This document shows positions 30,310 to 40,186 of a stretch of 64,000 bases of DNA, one piece after another. The position numbers were made by a program, and so were the translations under genes. This stretch comes from Bradyrhizobium sp. CB82 (GTDB taxonomy: Bacteria > Pseudomonadota > Alphaproteobacteria > Rhizobiales > Xanthobacteraceae). Within the stretch, counting starts at the first letter, position 1, and the number at the start of each line of letters is the position of its first letter. The notes under the pieces are model-generated. The model was not told where the DNA came from and ran no database searches. It saw only the letters and a list, made by a program, of their open reading frames with translations. The stretch is from NCBI RefSeq assembly GCF_029714405.1, contig NZ_CP121650.1, positions 372,001-436,000 on the forward strand. The letters run 5' to 3'.

Positions 30310-31521
30310 TCAGCTGGATTTTGATTTCAACATCGCGGTTGTCAATGGCACCAGCAGGACACCGCGGTCGGGAAGCGTCTTGATCCAGGCGCCGATTCGC
30401 TCGATCGAGACGGGAAGGGCGGAGGCGGTGCCGATCGCGACGCCGCGCTCGCGGGCGACGGATTCGAGCCTGTTCAGGGCGCGGTCGATCTCGGCGCCGG
30501 TCGGTACCGCGTCGATCGCGATGTCGCCCTTGCCGAACGGCATGGCCTGGCTTGCGGCGGCCTGGGGCGCGACGCTGCGCGGCGAGGAGCCGTCGTCGAA
30601 GAAGCCGAGGCCGCGCTTGGCCGCCTCGCGTACGATCGGCTGCATCGCCGCGTCGGTGGCAATGAAACGCGCGCCCATGAAATTGGCGAGGCCCGCATAG
30701 CCCTGCATCCGGCTCAGGTGCCAGTACAGCCGGTCCATGTTCTGGTCGGCGCTGAGCGAGGTGAGCAGGGTCTGCGGGCCCGGATCATTGTCGGGGAAGT
30801 CGTAGGGCTCCATCGGGATCTGGAGGAAGATCTCGTGGCGCTGGGCGCGGGCGCGCTCGGCGAACTTGCCGGGATCGGCGCCATAGGGGGTGAAGGCCAG
30901 CGTCACCGCGCCCGGCAGTTTCATGATCGCATCGGCGGTCTTGGCGGCGCCGACGCCGAGCCCGCCGATGACGATCGCGACAACCGGCGTATTGGCCGCC
31001 TTGGCGCGATCGGCGTCCGCCGCATAGGCAGTGAACGGTTTCAGATCGGCGGCTGCGACCGGGATCATGCCGTAGCGCGACTTCTCGAGCAGCCGCTGGT
31101 CGACCCCGGACATGACGGCGGGCGCTGCGGCGGCTGGCTCGCCTTTGTCGGCAGCCTCGCTGCCGCTGCCGATCACGACGTCATGGCGGGCGCCGCTGGA
31201 GCCGTCGATGATGGTGACGGTCTTCTGGTCGCCGCTTGCCGCCTGCTTCGGCGCCGCCTTGGTCTCGTGGCCCGAACTTTCGGGCGCGGCGGCCGCCGGC
31301 TTGTCCTCGGCCGCCTTCTGCTCGCGGATGGCAACGCGCGCGATCGGCTCGCCGCCGAGCGGGTCCTTATGAAAGATGGCAAAGCCGGCAAAGGTCGCGA
31401 GAAACAGGAGAAGCAGGACGGCGAGCGCCTGGAGCCCCGTGAACGGCAGCCGCAGCCGGCGTTTCCGGCGCGGCTTGTCTTGTCCGAGCGGGGCGCTCAG
31501 ATCATCGGCCGTTTCAGTCAT
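30310..31521 (-). CDS. Divergent polysaccharide deacetylase family protein
   Basis: 403 aa. A basic N-terminus ([12 protein letters not shown]) precedes a single membrane anchor ([21 protein letters not shown], ~30-50), then an Ala/Lys/Glu-rich linker to ~130 and a C-terminal catalytic-like domain with [62 protein letters not shown] and [25 protein letters not shown]. This matches the YibQ/divergent deacetylase family, which usually lies next to ctpA and envC as here. Likely periplasmic and envelope-related; substrate unknown. Confidence 0.9.
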   Translation of the reverse strand: MTETADDLSAPLGQDKPRRKRRLRLPFTGLQALAVLLLLFLATFAGFAIFHKDPLGGEPIARVAIREQKAAEDKPAAAAPESSGHETKAAPKQAASGDQKTVTIIDGSSGARHDVVIGSGSEAADKGEPAAAAPAVMSGVDQRLLEKSRYGMIPVAAADLKPFTAYAADADRAKAANTPVVAIVIGGLGVGAAKTADAIMKLPGAVTLAFTPYGADPGKFAERARAQRHEIFLQIPMEPYDFPDNDPGPQTLLTSLSADQNMDRLYWHLSRMQGYAGLANFMGARFIATDAAMQPIVREAAKRGLGFFDDGSSPRSVAPQAAASQAMPFGKGDIAIDAVPTGAEIDRALNRLESVARERGVAIGTASALPVSIERIGAWIKTLPDRGVLLVPLTTAMLKSKSS

Positions 31522-31610
31522 GCGCGATCCCGAATCACTCAGGCCGACGATACCACGGCCGGGTCAAGCGGCGGCAGGCCGTGGGTGTACCGGGCTCAAG
31601 CCCTCCCAGC

Positions 31611-31635
31611 AAAAAAGGCGGCTCATGGAGCCGCC
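31611..31635 (-). terminator. Intrinsic terminator after ctpA
   Basis: Stem ggcggctc / gagccgcc around a short loop, with TTTTTT on the minus strand, 34 bases beyond the ctpA stop. It separates ctpA from the deacetylase-like gene at least partly; the plus-strand side also has a tttt run. Confidence 0.75.
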
Positions 31636-31668
31636 CTTTTGTCGAGACCGCGCGATTTCCGCGTTGTG

Positions 31669-33024
31669 TCAGTTCGCCGCTTTTGGCTTGTCGGCCACGG
31701 CCTTGCTGTCACCGGGCGTGGGTGCCGCAGAGGCGCTGTTCTTGATGCCGTGCAGGAGATCGTCGGCCATCTTGAGCGCCTTGTCGTCCTTGGCATCCGG
31801 CGGAACGTAGGACTGCGAGCCGGTCTTCTCGTCGCCGTCATTCTTGAGGTGGCCGCGCAACGAGGCCTCGCCCTTGGTGTCGGTACGGGACTTCAGCTCG
31901 TCCGGCACGTCCTGGAGCACTTCGATGTCGGGCACGATGCCCTTGGCCTGGATCGACTTGCCCGACGGCGTGTAGTAGCGCGCCGTGGTCAGCCGCAGCG
32001 CGCCGTTGCCGCTGCCGAGCGGAATGATGGTCTGCACCGAGCCCTTGCCGAAGGAGCGCGTGCCGACGATGGTCGCACGCTTGTGGTCCTGCAGCGCGCC
32101 GGCGACGATTTCTGAAGCCGAGGCCGAGCCGCCATTGACCAGCACGATCACCGGCTTGCCCTTGGTCAGGTCGCCCGGATGAGCGGAGCGGCGCTGCGTC
32201 TCCTCGGCATTGCGGCCACGGGTCGACACGATCTCGCCGCGCTCCAGGAAGGAGTCGGACACGGTGACCGCTTCCTCAAGAAGGCCGCCGGGGTTGTTGC
32301 GGAGGTCGATGACGTAGCCCTTCAGCTTGTCTCCGATCTGATTCGAAAGATTGGCGATTTCCTTCTTCAGGCCTTCGGTGGTCTGCTCGTTGAAGGTGGT
32401 GATGCGGATATAGGCGATGTCGTCGGCCTCGACGCGCGCGCGCACCGAGCGGACGCGGATGTTGTCGCGCACCAGCGTGACCTCGATCGGATTGTCGACG
32501 CCCTTGCGGATGATCTTGAGCTTGATCTTGGTGTTGACGGGGCCGCGCATCTTCTCGACCGCCTGGTTCAGGGTCAGGCCCTGCACCGCTTCGTCGTCGA
32601 GATTGGTGATGATGTCGTTGGCCATGACGCCGGCGCGGGAGGCCGGGGTGTCGTCGATCGGCGAGACCACCTTGATCAGGCCGTCCTCCATGGTGACCTC
32701 GATGCCGAGGCCGCCGAACTCGCCGCGGGTCTGCACCTGCATGTCACGGAAGCTCTTGGCGTCCATGTAGCTGGAGTGCGGATCGAGGCCGGAGAGCATG
32801 CCGCTGATGGCCGATTCGATCAGCTTGGTGTCGTCGGGCTTTTCGACATAGTCGGAACGCACGCGCTCGAACACGTCGCCGAACAGATTGAGCTGGCGGT
32901 ACGTGTCCGCGGTCGCGGCGCGCGCGCTCGAGCCCATGAACACCGCGCGCGGCTGGGTCACGAACAGCGTCAGCGCCGCACCGGTGGCCGCGCTGAGGAG
33001 GATAACTGAAGTCTTGCGCATCAT
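31669..33024 (-). CDS. ctpA: Carboxy-terminal processing protease CtpA (S41)
   Basis: Periplasmic S41 serine protease, 451 aa. N-terminal signal/anchor (VILLSAATGAALTLFV), a PDZ domain at ~100-180 (GGLGIEV ... VVSPIDDTPASRAGVMANDIITNLDD), and a protease core with catalytic Ser302 in GGSASASEI and Lys327 in RSFGKGSVQ, spaced as in plant CtpA. The C-terminal tail is Lys/Asp-rich. The start codon overlaps the envC stop (ATGA), so the two are coupled; CtpA-type proteases commonly trim murein-hydrolase regulators. Confidence 0.94.
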   Translation of the reverse strand: MMRKTSVILLSAATGAALTLFVTQPRAVFMGSSARAATADTYRQLNLFGDVFERVRSDYVEKPDDTKLIESAISGMLSGLDPHSSYMDAKSFRDMQVQTRGEFGGLGIEVTMEDGLIKVVSPIDDTPASRAGVMANDIITNLDDEAVQGLTLNQAVEKMRGPVNTKIKLKIIRKGVDNPIEVTLVRDNIRVRSVRARVEADDIAYIRITTFNEQTTEGLKKEIANLSNQIGDKLKGYVIDLRNNPGGLLEEAVTVSDSFLERGEIVSTRGRNAEETQRRSAHPGDLTKGKPVIVLVNGGSASASEIVAGALQDHKRATIVGTRSFGKGSVQTIIPLGSGNGALRLTTARYYTPSGKSIQAKGIVPDIEVLQDVPDELKSRTDTKGEASLRGHLKNDGDEKTGSQSYVPPDAKDDKALKMADDLLHGIKNSASAAPTPGDSKAVADKPKAAN

Positions 33025-34355
33025 CCGCGAACCTTCTCGCCTTCATTTGCGGCCCACCATGGGCCTGGATCGATTGGAGTGCCGTCTTTGCGGAACTCGA
33101 CATAGAGCACGGGTTCATTCGCATTGGTGGCGAGAATGGAGGCGACTTGAGATGTCGACCCCATGGTCGCGACCGGCTCCCCCGTGAGCACAAACTGTCC
33201 GATGTTTACCGAAATGCGCTCCATCCCGGCGATCAGGACATGATACCCGCCCCCAGCGTTAAGGATCAAGAGTTGTCCATAGCTGCGGAACGGGCCGGAA
33301 TAGACCACCCAGCCGTCACACGGCGTCGTGACCTGGGAGCCGGGCCTACTTGCCAAAGAAATGCCCTTTTGTACGCCGCCGAGGCCGTCGGAACCGCCGA
33401 AATCCCTGATCTTGGTACCGTTGACAGGCAGGGGCAGTAGGCCCTTGGCAGAGGCGAAGGCGATTGCTGGGCTGGTCCGGGAACGGTCCTTGAAGGCGGC
33501 CGGCCCTGGCTTGGCGTTGGCGGCGGCCTTTGCCTCGGCCTGCTTTGCGGCCTCGGCCGCCTTCTCAGCAGCCTTGGCGGCGCTTTGCAGGTCCTGCTCC
33601 ATCTTGGTGATCAGGCCCTGGAGGTCGCCCACCTGCCGGGAGAGCGTCATGGCGCGCGCATTCTCGGCATCGAGGTCCTTTTCCCGCGAGGCCTGTTGGC
33701 GCTGCCGCTCGTCGACGAGGGCTGCAAGCCTCGTCTGATCGTTGCGGACCTTGTCGCGGTCGGAGGCGAGCTGGTCGCGCTCGGTTGCGATGGTCTTGCG
33801 CAAGGCCACGAGCTCGCCGAGTTCGCTTGCGATCTTTTCGGCGCGGCCACGCAGTTCCGGAACCACGGCGCCGAGCAGCATCGCCGTGCGCAGCGATTGC
33901 AGCGCGTCCTCGGGCCGTACCAGGAGCGCCGGCGGCGTCCTTCGTCCGGCGCGCTGGAGCGCGGCCAGGACCTCGACCATCTCGGCGCGCCGCGACACGA
34001 GCGAAGCGCGCATCTCCTGCTCGCGTCCATTGAGCGCGGTCAGCCGCTGCTCGGCCTCGCCGATCTTGGTCTCGACGGTGCGGACATTGGCGGCGGTGTC
34101 GATCAGCTGCTGGTTGAGCTGGGTGCGGTCCTGACCGAGCGAGGCGATCTCGGCCTTCAGTTTGGCCTGCGCCTCCTCGGCGCTCTTCTGCCGCTGCCGC
34201 GCGGCTTCGAGCTCCTGCTCGCGCTGCTTGATCGCATCCTCCGAGATCGCGGCAGTCGTCTGCGGCGCGGGCGTCGCCGTCTGCGCGGCCGCCGGCGCAA
34301 GGTGGCTGCCGGCAAAGCCTGCGATCAGCAACAGGTTGAAAAGCGGCGCCCGCAT
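33021..34355 (-). CDS. envC: EnvC-like murein hydrolase activator
   Basis: 444 aa from the ATG at 34355, which begins a clear signal peptide (MRAPLFNLLLIAGFAGSHLAPAAAQ); the frame is open further upstream but overlaps rlmH. Long coiled coils follow (~45-270, Glu/Gln/Arg-rich heptads), an Ala/Lys linker, and a C-terminal M23/LytM domain from ~330 (GTKIRDFGGSDGLGGVQKGISLASRPGSQV...). The catalytic HxH zinc motif is not evident where expected (ILNAGGGYHVLIAGM), so it is probably a non-catalytic activator of amidases, like E. coli EnvC. Overlaps ctpA by 4 bases. Confidence 0.9.
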   Translation of the reverse strand: MRAPLFNLLLIAGFAGSHLAPAAAQTATPAPQTTAAISEDAIKQREQELEAARQRQKSAEEAQAKLKAEIASLGQDRTQLNQQLIDTAANVRTVETKIGEAEQRLTALNGREQEMRASLVSRRAEMVEVLAALQRAGRRTPPALLVRPEDALQSLRTAMLLGAVVPELRGRAEKIASELGELVALRKTIATERDQLASDRDKVRNDQTRLAALVDERQRQQASREKDLDAENARAMTLSRQVGDLQGLITKMEQDLQSAAKAAEKAAEAAKQAEAKAAANAKPGPAAFKDRSRTSPAIAFASAKGLLPLPVNGTKIRDFGGSDGLGGVQKGISLASRPGSQVTTPCDGWVVYSGPFRSYGQLLILNAGGGYHVLIAGMERISVNIGQFVLTGEPVATMGSTSQVASILATNANEPVLYVEFRKDGTPIDPGPWWAANEGEKVRG

Positions 34356-34387
34356 CTCGTCGGAAAAGGTGCTCGTTGAGGCGCGGA

Positions 34388-34870
34388 TCACGCGCGATGA
34401 TAGGGATGGCCGGCCAGGATGGTTGCGGCCCGATAAAGCTGTTCCAGGAGCATGACGCGGACCATTTGGTGCGGCCATGTCGCCGAGCCGAACGCGATCG
34501 CGAGCTTGGCCTTACGGCGCAATTCGGGCGAAAGTCCGTCCGCCCCGCCGATGATGAATATTGTATGCGCGCTACCCTCGTCGCGCCAGCGGCCGAGATT
34601 CCGTGCAAATACGGTCGAACCGAGATTTTGCCCGCGCTCGTCCAGCGCCACGATCACCGACTTGTCGGGAATATGCGCTTCGATCGCAGCGGCCTCTTCG
34701 GCCATGCGCGTTGCGGCGTCGCGCGCGCGGCTTTCGGGAATTTCGCAGATCGTGAGCTCGCGAAACCCGAGCTTGCGGCCGACCTCGTCGAACCGCTCGA
34801 AGTAGCGATCGGCAAGCTCCCGTTCGGGGCCCTGCTTCAGCCGGCCAACCGCAATGACTGCAACACGCAT
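34388..34870 (-). CDS. rlmH: 23S rRNA (pseudouridine1915-N3)-methyltransferase
   Basis: SPOUT methyltransferase of 160 aa modifying helix 69 of 23S rRNA. Start ATG at 34870 gives MRVAVIAVGRLKQGPERELADRYFERF, the conserved N-terminus; the longer frame adds 21 unsupported residues. The SAM-binding knot motifs FIIGGADGLSPELR and FGSATWPHQMVRVMLLEQLYRAATILAGHPYHR are intact and end at the conserved C-terminus. Adjacent to rsfS, a near-universal pairing. Confidence 0.95.
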   Translation of the reverse strand: MRVAVIAVGRLKQGPERELADRYFERFDEVGRKLGFRELTICEIPESRARDAATRMAEEAAAIEAHIPDKSVIVALDERGQNLGSTVFARNLGRWRDEGSAHTIFIIGGADGLSPELRRKAKLAIAFGSATWPHQMVRVMLLEQLYRAATILAGHPYHRA

Positions 34871-34980
34871 AGCATTCTTAGAATCGCGTCTTGAGAGCCG
34901 CGTTTTCAGACCGCGCACACCACGCGCGCGCACGACGCTAGCATGCGCGCCAGCCGATTCGATATCGGCCTCTTCAGCCT

Positions 34981-35403
34981 CTAGATCGCCTTCGCCGCCC
35001 CAGGGCCCTGCGTGTACAATCTCTCGAGATTGTAGAACTCACGGACCTCGGGTCTGAACACGTGCACGATCACATCGCCGGAATCGATCAGCACCCAGTC
35101 GCAATTGGGCAAGCCCTCGACATGGATGTTCTTGAGGCCGGTTTCCTTGAGGCCCTTCGTGACGTTTTCCGCGATCGCGCCAACGTGCCGGTTGGCCCGG
35201 CCCGTGGTGACGATCATGTAGTCGGAGTACGCCGATTTGCCGCGAAGGTCGATGGTGACCGTCTCTTCCGCCTTCATATCCTCGAGGCGGGAGAGGATCA
35301 GGCTCAGCGTCTTGTCGGCGTCGGGTTGCGCCTTCAAGGCCGCAGCTTGGGTCGATGTTTTACGCGTAGGCTTAGCAACCTTGGGTAAAACAGACTTGGA
35401 CAA
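34981..35403 (-). CDS. rsfS: Ribosomal silencing factor RsfS
   Basis: Iojap/RsfS family, 140 aa; binds uL14 on the 50S subunit and blocks subunit joining during starvation. Core motifs LEDMKAEETVTIDLRGKSAYSDYMIVTTG, HVEGLPNCDWVLIDSGDVIVHVF and FYNLERLYTQGP are present. The N-terminal ~28 residues are a Lys/Thr-rich extension. Followed on the same strand by rlmH. Confidence 0.95.
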   Translation of the reverse strand: MSKSVLPKVAKPTRKTSTQAAALKAQPDADKTLSLILSRLEDMKAEETVTIDLRGKSAYSDYMIVTTGRANRHVGAIAENVTKGLKETGLKNIHVEGLPNCDWVLIDSGDVIVHVFRPEVREFYNLERLYTQGPGAAKAI

Positions 35404-35544
35404 TACAGATGTGGCCAGGGACCATTCCTTTCACTGTATCGCGAACGCCGAATCCCGCGCTCACTGGTTACACTACATCATGTGGGGTTAAGGGTTTCAA
35501 TATGCCAGAGCGTGTTCCTCGCACGATCCGCCTCACGCGATGCC

Positions 35545-36189
35545 TCATTTGGCCGCCTTCCAGCTGCCGTCCGGGTTCCGCAAGGTGGTTGACGACAGGC
35601 TGAGCTTCAGCCCGGGGAGGAAGACCCATGCCGGCGCCTGCCGGTCCGCGAGCTGCGCTGCCTCGTTCTCGGGCAAACGGTAACGGGCGAGTGCCTGGGC
35701 GGCGGGCGAGGCGAGGGCCCGAAAGCTTTGCGGCGGGCGGTCGATGACCGCCATCGGCACCTGGGCAGCAATGCGCTGCCAGTCCTGCCAGCGATGGAAT
35801 TGCGCGAGATTGTCGGCGCCCATGATCCAGACAAAGCGCAAGCCGCTTGCGCGGCGGCGCAAGAAGTTGATCGTGTCGATAGTGTAGCGCGTGCGGATGA
35901 CGGATTCGAGACAGCTCACCTCGATGCGCGGATCGTCGGCGACATCGCGTGCTGCCTTCATGCGTTCGCCGAGCGCATGCAGCGCGCCGTTCTCCTTCAA
36001 GGGATTGCCCGGCGTCACCAGCCACCACACGCGATCGAGTTGCAAGCGCGTGAGCGCGAAGCGGCTGATCGCGCGGTGTGCGTGATGCGGCGGATTGAAG
36101 GAGCCGCCGAGCAGCCCGACGCGCATGCCATCGGTGTAGGGCGGCAATGCTTGCGCCACGAAGCGCGGCACGGCGAAATTGTTGCTCAA
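35545..36189 (-). CDS. nadD: Nicotinate-nucleotide adenylyltransferase
   Basis: NAD biosynthesis enzyme of 214 aa adenylating nicotinate mononucleotide. The nucleotidyltransferase motif [11 protein letters not shown] is at residues 28-38 and SLSSTTLR near the C-terminus is the ISSTxxR motif. An N-terminal ~20-residue extension precedes MRVGLLGG; either ATG could start, and the longer form is common in rhizobia. Lies between proA and rsfS as in related genomes. Confidence 0.94.
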   Translation of the reverse strand: MSNNFAVPRFVAQALPPYTDGMRVGLLGGSFNPPHHAHRAISRFALTRLQLDRVWWLVTPGNPLKENGALHALGERMKAARDVADDPRIEVSCLESVIRTRYTIDTINFLRRRASGLRFVWIMGADNLAQFHRWQDWQRIAAQVPMAVIDRPPQSFRALASPAAQALARYRLPENEAAQLADRQAPAWVFLPGLKLSLSSTTLRNPDGSWKAAK

Positions 36190-36205
36190 TGCCCGCCCTG
36201 CGAGG

Positions 36206-37501
36206 TCACGGCCGCGTCTGTCCGGTGCCGTGGACGCGGTACTTGAAACTCGTGAGCTGCTCGGCGCCGACCGGGCCGCGGGCGTGGAATCTGCCGGTGG
36301 CTATACCGATCTCAGCGCCGAAGCCGAATTCGCCGCCATCGGCGAATTGCGTCGAGGCGTTGTGCAGGACGATCGCGGAATCCACTTCGCTCAAAAACTT
36401 CTGCGCCGCAGCTTCGTCCTTGCTGACGATCGCGTCGGTGTGATGCGAGCCATGACTCTGGATATGCGCGATCGCGCCGTCGACGCCGTCCACCACTTTC
36501 GCCGCGATGATCGCGTCGAGATATTCGGTGTCCCAGTCGTCCTCGCTGGCGGGTTTTACGCGCGCATCTGTCTTTTGCACGGCGTCGTCACCGCGCACTT
36601 CGCAGCCGGCATTGATCAGCATCTCGACCAGCGGCTTCAGGCTTTTCGCGGCGCCGGCGCGATCGACGAGCAACGTCTCGGCCGCGCCGCAGACGCCGGT
36701 ACGGCGCATCTTGGCATTGAGCACGATCGACTTCGCCATATCGAGATCGGCGCTGCCATCGACATAGACGTGGTTGACGCCTTCGAGATGCGCGAACACC
36801 GGCACGCGCGCCTCCGCCTCGACGCGCGCGACCAGGCTCTTTCCCCCGCGCGGCACGATCACGTCGACGGCGCCGTTCAGACCCGCAAGCATCATGCCGA
36901 CCGCCGCGCGGTCGCGCGTCGGCACCAGCGTGATCGCAGCCTCAGGCAGGCCTGCCTCGCGCAGACCCTGCACCAGGCATTCGTGGATCGCGCGGCAGGA
37001 GCGGAAACTGTCGGAGCCGCCGCGCAGGATCACGGCATTGCCGGACTTCAGGCACAGCACGCCGGCATCGGCCGCGACATTGGGCCGGCTCTCGAAGATC
37101 ACGCCGACGACGCCGAGGGGCACGCGCACGCGCTCGATGGTCATGCCGTTCGGCCGCTGCCAGCTCTCGGTGACGACGCCGACGGGATCGGCAATGCCGC
37201 GCACGATGGCGATGCCCTCGGCCATCGCCTCGACGCGCGCGGGCGTCAACGTGAGACGGTCGATGAAGGCGCCTGTCGCATTGCCGCTGCTGCGGGCCTC
37301 GGCAACGTCCTCCGCATTGGCCGCGAGAATCGCGGCCGCGTTCTGGCGGACCGCCCGCTCCATGGCCTCCAGCGCCCGGTTCTTCCGCTCCGCCGGCGCC
37401 AGCGCCAGCACGCGCGCCGCAGCGCGGGCTTGGGCGGCGAGATCGGTCATCAGCGCCTGGAGGTCGGCGGTGCCGTCGAGGGCTTTGAGGGGGGCGGCCA
37501 T
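36206..37501 (-). CDS. proA: Glutamate-5-semialdehyde dehydrogenase
   Basis: gamma-Glutamyl phosphate reductase of proline synthesis, 431 aa, ALDH superfamily. The substrate/NADP site contains [17 protein letters not shown] and the catalytic Cys lies in [16 protein letters not shown]; the C-terminal [27 protein letters not shown] is characteristic. Only 16 bases separate its stop from nadD. A palindrome-filled 260-bp gap separates it from proB. Confidence 0.96.
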   Translation of the reverse strand: MAAPLKALDGTADLQALMTDLAAQARAAARVLALAPAERKNRALEAMERAVRQNAAAILAANAEDVAEARSSGNATGAFIDRLTLTPARVEAMAEGIAIVRGIADPVGVVTESWQRPNGMTIERVRVPLGVVGVIFESRPNVAADAGVLCLKSGNAVILRGGSDSFRSCRAIHECLVQGLREAGLPEAAITLVPTRDRAAVGMMLAGLNGAVDVIVPRGGKSLVARVEAEARVPVFAHLEGVNHVYVDGSADLDMAKSIVLNAKMRRTGVCGAAETLLVDRAGAAKSLKPLVEMLINAGCEVRGDDAVQKTDARVKPASEDDWDTEYLDAIIAAKVVDGVDGAIAHIQSHGSHHTDAIVSKDEAAAQKFLSEVDSAIVLHNASTQFADGGEFGFGAEIGIATGRFHARGPVGAEQLTSFKYRVHGTGQTRP

Positions 37502-37623
37502 GGCTAGTTCAACCTTCTGCTAAGGCGGTGTCCTAGCACGGAAATCCCGGGCCTGCGAAGGGTTGGAAGGGTATGGCAGGGCTTCCATTGGCGGGTCAGT
37601 GCTCGGCCAATGGCCCAGTTCTC

Positions 37624-37743
37624 GTCATGGCCGGGCTTGACCCCGCCATCCACGCCTTGTCCGGGACGAGACAGCGTGGATGCCCGGGACATAGGCGAGC
37701 GAAGCAACGCCGTCCTTCGGACGGCTATGCCCGGGCATGACGG
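37624..37743. repeat. Palindromic interspersed sequence between proB and proA
   Basis: gtcatggccgggcttgaccc ... cttgtccgggacgagacagc ... gtggatgcccgggacatagg ... ctatgcccgggcatgacg: outer ends gtcatggccgggc / gcccgggcatgac are inverted repeats. It resembles the other intergenic palindromes; it lies inside an otherwise cotranscribed pair. Confidence 0.65.
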
Positions 37744-37761
37744 CTGGAGTTCTTCCGTGCC

Positions 37762-38883
37762 TTACCCGCCCACCACCAGATCATCGCGGTGGATCATCTC
37801 CGACCTGCCGCTGATGCCGAGGACGGCCATCACGTCAGGCGAGGAGCGGCCCTTGATCCGCTCGGCATCGTCGGCGTCATAGGCGATCAGGCCGCGGCCG
37901 ATTTCGCGCATGTCGGGGCCGCGCACGATCACGGCATCGCCGCGGGCGAACTGACCCTCGACCTTGATCACGCCCGCCGGCAACAGGCTGGCGCCTGCGC
38001 GAAGCGCGGCGACCGCGCCGGCGTCGATCGTCAGCGTGCCCTTCGGCTCCAGCGAGCCCGCGATCCAGCGCTTTCGCGAGGTCACGGGATTGGCAGGCGT
38101 CAGGAACCAGGTGCAGCGGCCGCCGTCTGCGATCGCCAGCAAGGGGTGCTCGATCTTGCCCGAGGCGATCAGCATATGTGTGCCGCCGGTGGTCGCGATT
38201 TTCGCCGCCTCGACCTTGGTTCGCATGCCGCCGCGCGACAATTCGGACCCGGCGTCGCCTGCCACAGCCTCGATCTCCGAGGAGATGCTGTCGACCACCG
38301 GAATCAGCCGTGCGTTCGGATTGTTCTTCGGCGGCGCATCGTAGAGCCCGTCGATGTCGGAGAGCAGCACCAGGAGGTCGGCGCTCGCCATGGTGGCCAC
38401 GCGCGCGGCGAGGCGGTCATTATCGCCATAGCGGATCTCGTTGGTCGCGACCGTGTCGTTCTCGTTGATCACGGGGATTGCGCGCCACTCCAGGAGCTTG
38501 CCGATGGTCGAGCGCGCGTTGAGATAGCGGCGCCGCTCCTCGGTGTCCTGGAGCGTCACCAATATCTGCCCGGAGCCGATGCCATGGGCCCCGAGCACCT
38601 CCGACCAGATCCGCGCCAGCGCGATCTGCCCGACGGCAGCGGCCCCCTGGCTCTCCTCGAGCTTCAGCGGCCCACGCGGCAGCTTGAGCCGGCTGCGGCC
38701 GAGCGCGATCGAGCCGGAGGAGACGATCAGGACATCGCGCCCCTCGCGGTGCAGCTTTGCGAGGTCGGCCGCAAGCGCGGCCAGCCAGGACGCGCGCACT
38801 TCGCCGGCGTCGGAATCGACCAGCAGGGCCGAGCCGACCTTGACCACGATGCGGCGGAATTGACTGAGTTCGGGGCTGGCCAT
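37762..38883 (-). CDS. proB: Glutamate 5-kinase
   Basis: First enzyme of proline synthesis, 373 aa from the ATG at 38883 ([21 protein letters not shown]). The amino-acid-kinase domain (1-~265) carries [37 protein letters not shown] and [10 protein letters not shown]; a C-terminal PUA domain follows ([24 protein letters not shown] ... [17 protein letters not shown]). A further 16 upstream codons are open but lack support. Normally preceded by obgE; here two foreign-looking genes intervene. Confidence 0.95.
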   Translation of the reverse strand: MASPELSQFRRIVVKVGSALLVDSDAGEVRASWLAALAADLAKLHREGRDVLIVSSGSIALGRSRLKLPRGPLKLEESQGAAAVGQIALARIWSEVLGAHGIGSGQILVTLQDTEERRRYLNARSTIGKLLEWRAIPVINENDTVATNEIRYGDNDRLAARVATMASADLLVLLSDIDGLYDAPPKNNPNARLIPVVDSISSEIEAVAGDAGSELSRGGMRTKVEAAKIATTGGTHMLIASGKIEHPLLAIADGGRCTWFLTPANPVTSRKRWIAGSLEPKGTLTIDAGAVAALRAGASLLPAGVIKVEGQFARGDAVIVRGPDMREIGRGLIAYDADDAERIKGRSSPDVMAVLGISGRSEMIHRDDLVVGG

Positions 38884-39069
38884 GGGCGCGCTTGCGACGA
38901 TCTGCTCTGCATTTGGGAAGCGGCGGAGCAAAAAGGCGGCGCCGGTGAGGCCTGCTTTTGCAGCAGGACGATGGCCGGCGCAAGGCGGGGCAGCAGGTAA
39001 ACAGCGTTAACGGCCTTGTCTGCCAGCGCGGCACCTGTCTAATGCGGCCGGGCAAGACGGAGGACACGC

Positions 39070-40035
39070 ATGGATCGCCGTGACTTCATCGCCGGATGTC
39101 TCAGCCTGCCGCTGCTGGCGCCGGCGGGCCGGGCACACGGCCAAGCCGGGCTGACCAAGATCATCTTCCCGTTCGCGGCGGGCGCCGGCGGCGATACGCT
39201 GTGCCGGCTGATCGCGCAGGACATGGCGCCGGTGCTGCAGAAGACCATCGTCGTCGAGAACCGCACCGGCGGCGACGGCCTGATCGGCATCAAGGCCGTG
39301 AAGGGCGCCAATCCCGACGGCAGCATGGTGCTGGTGACGACGGGTCCCACCATGTATCTGCTGCCGATGGTGGAGACGACGCCGACCTTCGATACGGCGA
39401 AGGATTTCATGCCGGTGTCGCTGCTGGCGCGCTTCGAGTTCGCCGTCGTGATCGGGCCGGCCATCGCAGCCAGGAATTTCGGCGAGTTCGTCGCCTGGCT
39501 GAAGGCGAATCCGGACAAGGCGACGTTCGGCGTGCCCAGCAACGGTACCATCCCGCACTTCATGGGCTCGAAGCTGGAGAAGGACCTCGGCATCCCCTTA
39601 AGCCGTGTGCCCTATCGCGGCAGCGCGCCGGTCCTCAACGATCTCGTGGGCGGCCATGTGCCGTTCGGCATCACGACGCTGGCCGACGCGCTTCCGCAGC
39701 ATCGCGCCAAGGGCGTGACGATCATCGCCGTCTCGAGCGCAGAGCGTTCGCCGTTCGCGCCGGATGTTCCGACGCTGAAGGAGAGCGGCATCGATCTCGT
39801 CGCGGACGCCTGGTACGGCATGTGGCTTCCCGCCGGCAGCCCGCCGGAATTTGCGAGCAAGCTCAGCGCGGCGGCGGCCGCAGCGCTCGCCAAGCCCGAG
39901 GTGAAGGAGAAGCTCACGGGAATCGGACTCATTCCGATCGGCAGCACGGCGGACGGGTTGGCTCAAGAGCTCGCCGCGAACACGGCCTTCTGGCAGCCGA
40001 TCGTGAAAGCGACGGGGTATAAGATCGAGAATTGA
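39070..40035 (+). CDS. Tripartite tricarboxylate transporter (Bug-family) substrate-binding protein
   Basis: Periplasmic binding protein of 321 aa. N-terminus MDRRDFIAGCLSLPLLAPAGRAHGQ looks like a Tat-type signal (RRDF). The mature part has the Bug/TctC motifs FPFAAGAGGDTLCRLIAQ, VENRTGGDGLIGIKAVKGANPDG, FGVPSNGTIPHFMG and VPYRGSAPVLNDLVGGHV. The ligand is probably a small carboxylate. The membrane subunits TctA/TctB are not nearby, so it is an orphan binding protein, common in Bradyrhizobium. Opposite strand to its housekeeping neighbours. Confidence 0.92.
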   Translation: MDRRDFIAGCLSLPLLAPAGRAHGQAGLTKIIFPFAAGAGGDTLCRLIAQDMAPVLQKTIVVENRTGGDGLIGIKAVKGANPDGSMVLVTTGPTMYLLPMVETTPTFDTAKDFMPVSLLARFEFAVVIGPAIAARNFGEFVAWLKANPDKATFGVPSNGTIPHFMGSKLEKDLGIPLSRVPYRGSAPVLNDLVGGHVPFGITTLADALPQHRAKGVTIIAVSSAERSPFAPDVPTLKESGIDLVADAWYGMWLPAGSPPEFASKLSAAAAAALAKPEVKEKLTGIGLIPIGSTADGLAQELAANTAFWQPIVKATGYKIEN

Positions 40036-40040
40036 TTTCT

Positions 40041-40180
40041 CTCCCTCTCCCCGTTCTTACGGGGAGAGGGTTGGGGTGAGGGGCTGTCTCCGCAAATGCA
40101 GTGAGAGTTGGATTCGCGGAGGCTTCCCCTCACCCGCCGCGCTTCGCGCGTCCGCCTCTCCCCGCAGGCGGGGAGAGGCG
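40041..40180. repeat. Paired hairpin element between convergent genes
   Basis: ctccctctccccgttcttac followed by ggggagaggg forms one strong hairpin (40041-40070); cgcctctccccgcaggcgg / ggagaggcg forms another near 40153-40180; gaggggctg and cttcccctcaccc pair across. It sits between the convergent binding-protein and sulfatase genes and may act as a two-way terminator. Confidence 0.65.
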
Positions 40181-40186
40181 AAATAC

